From: Sanderia malayensis | Taxonomy: Eukaryota; Cnidaria; Scyphozoa; Semaeostomeae; Pelagiidae | Reading direction: 5' to 3' | DNA: 64,000 nt | NCBI GenBank assembly: GCA_013076295.1 | Contig: RQOL01000536.1 | Location: forward strand, 62,001-126,000 | In this document: piece by piece, positions 13,001 to 22,000 of the stretch | Layout of the letters: every line of letters begins with the position of its first letter | Position numbering within the stretch: the stretch's first letter is position 1 | Translations under genes and position numbers: made by a program | Notes under the pieces: model-generated | Told to the model about the DNA's origin: nothing | The model's database searches: none | What the model saw: the letters and a program-made list of their open reading frames with translations, nothing else

Positions 13001-16000
13001 ATATCTGTGGATACAAATTTGCAAGAGTGACTAGAAAATTCAACAAATGTTACATTATCAAATTTTAATTGATATTTTTTCTGAATACACTCAACAATCG
13101 ACTGGACAAACCCGACCAGGTAACCAGGAGATGAAACATTTCCATTCAATTCTGGATGAAATTTGGATGATGTTTTGTCAGGGACACACAAACATTTGTG
13201 ACCACGAGACTGCAACTTTATTTAAAATCATTTTTTCCGATCTGGTATAGTTATTGATTTAGATAATTTATTATGCCAGGCCTTAAGACTTGAGAAAGAA
13301 AAGGGTTCTGGAAGTGGTGGTGCAATGATTGCCGAAAAACTGCTGAATATCATGGGGATTGTTTTGCATGAAGCTAGCACCCAAGCTGATCAATATGAGG
13401 TTTGTTTGGTTTTCATTGGTAAATGAGAGGTTTTTTCTAATGAGCTCAAAAACGTGTTATTTATTTGTGTTTTGGTTTTGATCACTAGTCACAATGTATC
13501 TTGTTACATTTTTCTTTTAGTTTGCAACATTACCTGGTGAAGAATCTCAACTTGAACTACTTCTTGGTCACATTACGAGTCCATATGTGGTAAGTAATTG
13601 CAGTATGATTTTGTCTTTAACTGCGCACAATTATCATAAAATTGAAAGGTTATCTCATTATTGCATTCTTTGCATATAATTTTTGAAGTGATCTAATGCT
13701 AATGTAATCAAACTCTTTTTTCTATCATTTCCTCTTACGACGCAGTACTTTTGAAGTGATAATGACGTACTTCTTTTCCAGCGAGCCAATGCGAATGTTC
13801 TGGAAGCCATGATGCGACTAATCCCGTCATTATCATTCGGCAGTGAACAAAGCATGCATACCCTCGTTGATCATTTCCTTCCTTATCTTGACTTCAACAA
13901 GTAAGTAGTCTACTATACGTACCTATTCAGTGTATTGCTTTTCTTCCAAATTCAGCAGTTTTTGTAGTTACACTTGTACCTTTATTGAATCTTGAACTTT
14001 GAACTTTGAACTTTGAACTTTGAACTTTGAACTTTGATCTCCCAAAAAGAGCAGAAACTTTCAATTGTTATAAGAAAGTATATGCTTCCACTTTTTTGCA
14101 CTGATATCATGTTAATTGAAGTAACTTATTTTAGGTTTGACGACGAGCGTTCGCCCAATGAAACATTGTATCTTGATTGTTTCTGCGTTATCACCAACGG
14201 TATTTCGGTATGTTTGCCACGTTGATATTTTAATGCGTTTGTGTAATCGCCAATTTACTTTTCACTGTTATCCCCCCCTCTAAAAAATAATGCATAGGGA
14301 ATTGGTGAAAGAAGCTTTTTTCTCATAGAATACGACAAGTGGATCACGACTGAAAGATCTGATTAACAGCAGTGGTATACCGAAGCAAGCCATGGAATAC
14401 CTGAATGAACACACTCCACCAAAGTCTTTCAGGTTTGAATTCGTTTACAATGCAATGATAACAGTAGCAGTACAATTGAATGACTATTTGTCGAACTTCG
14501 GTATGTTTTGAATTTTTTGGGTCGCAAGGCTTGGAGTTATCAGAGGGTAAGCTCTGAAGTCAATACGAATGTATACAGCTGTAATATTGGGGCTCTGTAT
14601 CAACACCTTTGGTGAGTTTCTTTTTGGTTTCTTTAGTGCTTCGGGTATTTTAGATGCCAACAGATGGAAGGAAATGCTTGCTAGACCTGCATTACCTTAC
14701 GTATTGAAGATACTGACTGGATTGGTAACAGGCCATTCTGCAACTCAGGTGAATTTAATCGTGCTGTTTATGCTTGCAATGGGCGTTTATTATAGAGGGG
14801 TATTGTTAAATTGCTGCTGAAATGAACGGTATTTCAACGGTAATCAAGGGTTGTCAAGGGTTGTTACTTGAAGATCCGGGGTACTAAATTGTTGTATTAA
14901 TTGTGATTTATTATAAATTTTTGCAGGATCTCGTTGGAACCGAGGAAAACATTGCTCTGTTGCATCGGTTAGAACAGGTTTCATCTGAGGAGAATGTTGG
15001 AACATTGGCAGAAAATCTAATCGAAGCTTTACGAGAAAACCCCGATGTTGCGAAAAAGGTATTTTCTTATAGTGAAGATATAGAATACAGCAACTTTTAA
15101 ATTATTCATCTAGTCTGTTGTTAAAGCACAATAGGTTATTGTTTCATGTATTGTTTTAATTAAAAGGTGCATGCTGTGAGACGTAAGACAAGGGAAGACA
15201 AAAAGAAAATGGCTTTGGCAATGCGACAGAAGCAACTTGAAGCCTTGGGAATGTTGGTAAGTGAAAATCATGCAATTTAACGTTTGCATCAATAAAGAAG
15301 GGATGAGTTTTTTGGGAAATTCTTTGTCTTGTGGAAAATAAAGCACACAAGAGAATTTGTTGTTTTTTTATTGATAATGTCGCTTTTAACTTCTTTCATT
15401 AATCTAGGTAACGGATAAGGGTCAGATAAAGGCAAAACCCTCTTCTGTAATTAAAGAAATGGAAGAGTTATTGGAGGAGAAAGGCCTGGTTTGCTGCATT
15501 TGTAGAGAGGGATACAAGTTTCATCCTAAAAAGGTAATTGGATTATTTTATCATTATTTTGGAAGGGTGGGACTGATGCACATGACTGGAAACACAAACA
15601 TTTCCCCGCTTCATAATTCTAATTTGATGAGATTTATTTTTCTTTGAAGGTGTTAACACTCCTTTTTCAGTTCATACTCTAACGTATCGCCCTTTTTGTC
15701 AAGGTACTCGGTGTGTACACTTATACCACAAGATGTGTGCTTGAAGAATTTGAAGGCAAACAAAGAAAGACACAGGTGCCTGAATTTAAGCTCTTTTGAG
15801 TTCTTTCTGTTGTAAAAAAACAACCTGATTTTAAGTACGTTTTGCTATGAACGTTTTGTTAAGCATTTACAATCATCTTGTTTTTACAGGGCTATACAAC
15901 TGTATCTCATTTCAATGTTGTTCACATTGACTGCCACAAGGAAGCTATACGGTATGATTATTTGTTTTCGAAGTAATTTCCCTGGATGACATCACAAGTT

Positions 16001-19000
16001 GGTATTTTAAACCATTAGAATATAGTTGAAGTTCCTCTTTTGACCCCTTCCTCTATCCCATCCCTATAGTCACTGCCCTATCTAACTTGACGCAGTTTTT
16101 TGCGACTTCATCATTGATTAGTGATAGGGAATACTGGGTCACTGACACTTGTTCACCACATCAACACTGGAAGGACTACTCTACTTGTCTCTGGCATTGA
16201 AAATTAACGGCCTAAATTTTCGGTGGCCCTTGAAGGGGCGGAGAATTTTATTTGAAGTGGATACATAGAGCTAGAGTTTTGCTGCCATTTTATTTAAGTG
16301 GAAATTATTTTATTCTGTTTTTGTGTGTTCACTTTTTCCTTCAATTTGTTTTTAAGACACGCAAGATCTCGAGATGAATGGGAAAGTGCCGCACTACAGA
16401 ATGCCAACACAAGATGCAATGGATTAATGCCTATCTGGGGCCCAAAGGTTCGTATTGTTATTTTATTCTGTAACACTTATATGTGTGTGTAGAATTTATA
16501 AATGCAGCAAATTATGCCGCGCAATTTGGTGGTGGAGTATCGTTGTCAGCAAAATTCGCAAAAAGGTTTGTGCCGCAATGCAAAATGGTAGATATTGCAC
16601 TTTTAAATAACTACAAAACTTCTTTTGTAAAGCGGGGCTTCTATGGAAAAGACTATTGTATTATTTTATATGCATTGTTTATTTCAAGAATCATATGTAT
16701 CAAACTATTCAAGCTAGATCTGAAGCATCATAAAATACAAAAAAATAGTGCAATATAAAATGTTTTGTATTCAAGACCAGCGGCCAATCCACAGATATCC
16801 AGACAATATATTTTTAAGGCTTCCATTTCCAAAGCGCTGTTCATGTCTCTTGTAAAATATGAAATGCCAACAGCACTGTCTATCTAGTTATCGTATATTG
16901 CTTATAATTTCATCCTAGTCCATGAAGTTACTTAGTTTCGTACAACTAGAAGTAGTAGCTAATATCTGTACAAGTAGTAATGTCTAGTACTTTGAGTAAA
17001 ACGTCCCAAGTCTGCAATTCATGCAACAACATGTATGCATCTGTTGCCTCTCTTTTTCAACTTGACAAAATGCAAACCTCTGTTGAATTTCGTTATTTGC
17101 ATTGCATGTCTCGGCGTGTGGCAAACTGTCCTTTAATGTGCATTTTATATGACTGCTATCCATTTGGGGAGTGGTTTGAAGCTCTGGTAAGCTATTGTGA
17201 CGATATCTTCTTGATAGTTCATTGCCAAAGCTATCCAGGGTAAATGGGTATCTCGTTTGTATGATGAGTTGGTTCATGGGTGACATTGCATTGGATTGTG
17301 AAGGAGTTGTGTATAAATGCTGTAGATTGTTGAAACCAGGAAAACGCATTGATGCAAAAGTTTGTGCAAATTGACGCTTTGGTAAATTTTCAGCGGAAGG
17401 CAGTGGTCGATTTGATCTTTTTCTTCCATCCTTGCGGAACTTTGCTCGTCTATTTTGAAACCAAACCTGGCGAATAACAGTTTTATGCCAATTTATTCGG
17501 ATTTACTGTCAAACACTATGCTTTAAGATGCTAAAATATTAGTTGTATCATGTTTTATATATTTCAATGTCAAAGTATATGACGATTCGCAGCATAATTT
17601 TCTGATTGGAAATGCACTTCGCTGCACTAAAATTTACTTTGCACTGCCTGTGACCCAACTAGTATTATCTGCAGGACGCAGATAATACTACTATTACGCA
17701 ATATTGATATGGTGAATGTGAGAGGAGCCAAAAATACGTTGCCATATTAGGAGTTGCTCATTGTGCTAGCTCATTGTACTGTGGAAGAGATGTTTAATTT
17801 GTTAAACTAGGAAACTCTGAAATGAACGAGGGGTTGTTTAAATTGAAGCTCAACTGCCATCCACATGAAGAACGATTGATAAGCGCTCATTACCTTGATA
17901 ACATATTGCGGTAGGCCTAACTGCTCACTCAATTGTTCTGCTTTATCCAGTGTGGGATATCTTTGTATTGTAAATGTTTCTTCCAATCTGTTCCTTTGCC
18001 ATGTTGTTATCGTCGTTCGCGCACGTCTATGCACAGGTATGTCCATGAGGTCTTCAGATTCATCATACTGTAAATTGTTAGCGCTATTATGGAACTCTTT
18101 TCGAAATTGTGTATCCGAGGCTAGCCTCTCATACGCTTTATCTAAAAAATGAGAAAACATTTTGAGTTTTACCATTTCCAAATTTTGTATCACGATGTAT
18201 ATTAATCTATTTCCTAATTATTGCATTAATTTTTCCATTTCCTGATCAATACATTTATTTATTTCCTGCTCAATACATTTGTATTTTGTCATCTTAAGCA
18301 TTGTGAATTGCCTGATAATTACGAAACTATTCTTCACGCATTATTCTACAAATAAGGAAATAGTTATCTGCCCGATATCCCCATTTTCTAGAAGAACATT
18401 GCGTGAATTTGATTTTCATCTTAATTCTTATCAAAATAGGAAACCATGCGTTTTGCATCAGATTCCCTTGCAAGATTAAGATTGTCACATTTTCCTGTCA
18501 TGTTTTGCCATCGATGCCAAATAATACCAATGATCTTTAGAGATTTTGTAGATTGCTTCAGTTGCTTCTCTCCTTCCGTAAAAGGTAAGGAAAGAGAGAA
18601 GAATCGCTTTTATCTCGAATCATCACTGTTTAGTTTCACACCAAGGTTAGTTCTATACCACCTAAAGCAGCTAAGAGGTTTCATCCCTTAACTCAACGTT
18701 AAGATATGAGATTTTCAGTATTCTTCTAAGCTGGCAAGAAGCAATCTTTTAGTTAGGTGGGGGGCAGACGAGCTGTTTTGGGTATACTGTGAACAATTTG
18801 ATTTCAGGAAACGCCGCCCAATCATGAGAAATTAAGATAATAAATAATATTATGAAATCGATCGCAATTTCATTTTTTAGCATATGACTTGAAGGAGTTT
18901 AGATTTGTCACAAAGGCCCAAGTCATTAGATCTATTTATGCAAGAGGGTGTGAAACTTGGTAGCAAGGGATGTCGAGTTGAGTCGTAACAGTGCCAATAA

Positions 19001-22000
19001 TACATTTATGTCTTAAAACGTTTTGAAAAGCTCACTCTTTAAGCAGCATTAAGCAGATGTACTTGTGAAGCAATAAGGTTATCATGTGATAACCAAGTAA
19101 TGAAGAGATTTTATATGTTCATCTCACATTGCTAAAATTGTATACACATGTCCATGAAGTTTACAATGCCACGGGGATCTTAAGGATCATATCACTGGGG
19201 TAATTGAAGTGTTATTTGGAACGTTAAGTCATTGAATATCTGTTATCACTTTCGGCTCATACTCAACATATGATAGAGTCAACTGCTATTTTTTATTGAC
19301 TTTGTCGCACTCGTGTTGATAGAATAATCTTGTTCTTTTCTTGGTATATAGAGTCACGACCTAAGCCCTTTATTATCGTTTCATGCTTTCCACACCACAT
19401 CCACTGCTCTACTTTTAAAGTTAAGCTTGGTGGAATACAAGCATGACACAATATATTTTCCCGAATGAAGCAATTCAACTGTTACCATTTATATATGCAG
19501 TGTCGATTGCAGTTAGAAAATGGATGAAAGTGAAAGAATGTTAGTAAGCACATGTCAGTATATCTCATACCAGGATAGAATAGAAATTTACGTAAAATGA
19601 GTATAATATTTGCATTGTTAATGTTACCTGATTGTTCTTTTTGCGTCGCTGATGTCTCCTTTTTGTCCCGAAGTATTTCTTCAATGCTGAATTTCATGTT
19701 GCTCTTTGAATTTGGCAATGCAACCCTATCCCGAAGTGGTATTAATATCAGATGATGCCTTCTCAGTAGGTATATATGCGATCAGACGTCTGCTTAGCAA
19801 AGATCTCCAAACACCAACTGAACTGAAGAACTATACATAATCGTAATAGGCATTTGATAAAATGTTCGTCGGTATATCACAGGGGGAAATGAGCCATTGT
19901 GTGCACCGTCTTGAGGTTTTCGGTTGTCTTTGCCAAGATCTGTTTACGTCGTCTTAAGCCAGTTGTCTTTAGCAGAACAACAAAACCTATTCAACGTGGC
20001 ATGGAAACAATTATTATACAATGATTTCTCTCTTTGGTGAAATTGATTCCCTCAATTAGAGTATTAAGCATAATCGAGGGTCATTTTAAGAATCTAGCAA
20101 GTTTGTTTAGTTGACATTGTTCAGTCGGTGACTTGTACAATGAAGAACATCATTAGGTTAATAGTTAATTAAGCGGAATTAAAATCTGCTTATTAATTAA
20201 TGCGACCATGACAAATAAACGTATTCAATTGTTTTCATTTCGGTGGCTTGTGCCAATGAATCGTAATTAGTCCGTTATCCATATGCATCTTTCAGCGACT
20301 TGTCTTTCTTAATTGTTTGCCATTGTGTCTTAGGCCCCGTTTACACGGTACCGGTCAAGTTTTTAGCCGTTCAAGTTTTTGTACGGATAGGGGTTGCGTT
20401 TACACGAGGTCGGCTATCCGTACAAATATTTGTACGGATAGCCGTGCAAAAACTTGTCCTGTTAGGAAGAGGACGAGTTGACAACTTGAGCGGTCAAATA
20501 TTTGAACGGTACCGTGTAAACACTTCTAGCCGTGCAAATATTTGTACGGATTCATAAAGAGGTGAAAAAGTCAAGCAAACGAGGCAATTTGAAAATGTTA
20601 GACTTGGCGCTCAAAATTTAAAAGCAATTTTTTGTTATTTACAACGAAGCTTCACTTTCAGAAATAAAAAAAGACGATCGTAAATTCCATAAAAATCCAG
20701 ACAACAAACCATTTTACTCACCACACACACAAAATAATTCGAATTGGCGCCAACGATTTATGAAAAAGCATACTGCGCATGACGATCAAAGAAAGCCGGC
20801 TAGCAAAAGCCATCGTGTAAACGGGAGGCCTATCCGTACAAATATTTGACCGGTACACCTAGCCGTACAACAATTTGAACGGCTAAAAACTTGACCGGTA
20901 CCGTGTAAACGGGGCCTTACAGTAATTCAAGACAGAACAGTTAATTACTCATTGTTTGTCCGTACAAACAGTCGGTTGAGGGCAGAATCGCGGCAGCAAG
21001 ATTGTTGGCGCACTAACAAGCGTATAGAATTGTGAGTTCTTGGCCCTCGAACCCTTACTAGGGTACTAGTTACATTTGTTTTTCCTAGTGAATTGAATTG
21101 TTGGACGCCCAAAAATTGACTCGTGATATTAGTGTCAAGAATTTTTGGATAACTTTTTGTCGCCCGTCGGAACGAGGCTACTTCACAAAATAAACAACAC
21201 GATCACAGTCGAATCTCGAATGCACTACTTGTATCAAAAACACGAGAATTATATAGTGCAGTTTTCTCCGTTTTGCCTAGCCTTGCTACACAATGCTCAG
21301 GTTTTGTCGTTGCGGAATTGCGGAATTGCTCAACGAGGGCCTTTAATTTCAAAAACCTGGACGACGACGCATTTTGCCGTTCCGTAAACGGTCGTTGCCA
21401 CCATTTACGGTCGCAGCCATCCAGAGCCTCGCTCTGAAATAGTCCTTACGAGGTTTCTGTTTTGTTCAGTGGTAAAGCTTGTTTCACATATTTTGTTCCG
21501 CAAATAACCGTTTACGGAACGGCAAGCTGCGACGACGACCAGCAAAATGTTTAGTCTGTTTTGATTGATCAATTCCAGCTCCGTCAAAATCTCTTGTCCG
21601 CGAAATACTTTTGCAGAACCACCACAGCAAAGGCAAGGCGGGAGGTTTCAATGTTAAAATGATGAGTAATGTTGTTCAAGTTATTGAAAATATATACAAA
21701 CTTTAAGGATTGCTAAAGGGAAGTTTAATGAGCGGATTTTTTGGGACACAATATTTTCGTTTGTGCTCTACCGGCTCTGTAATGACGTATTGTTTCACGT
21801 TTTTAATGCGAAGGACAAACGTGTTGTTAATGATGCAGATGGCATTGTAGAATAACGAGTGGCTATTGTTGTTGTGAGTTATACTTGGACTGTGTGGCAA
21901 GTCTAGTTTTGCCTTCGCAATATTAATTTGAGGCGAGAACGAGACGAAACGTCTTGTCCAAACATTTGACTGTAATTTGGATAAATTATATTTTTGAGCG

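Noticed and set aside
14654..14748. Acceptor TTTTAG before ATGCCAAC as the start of UBR4 exon 45
   Set aside because: With the preceding phase it gives a wrong frame; the acceptor at 14637 gives [18 protein letters not shown], which matches the family.
18142..18193. An upstream methionine (18193) as the start of the homeobox protein within exon 2
   Set aside because: A TTTTTTAG acceptor just before ATAAAGCG gives a phase-1 joint to exon 1 (19718-19628), which brings in the eh1 motif; the sequence upstream of the acceptor is intron-like.
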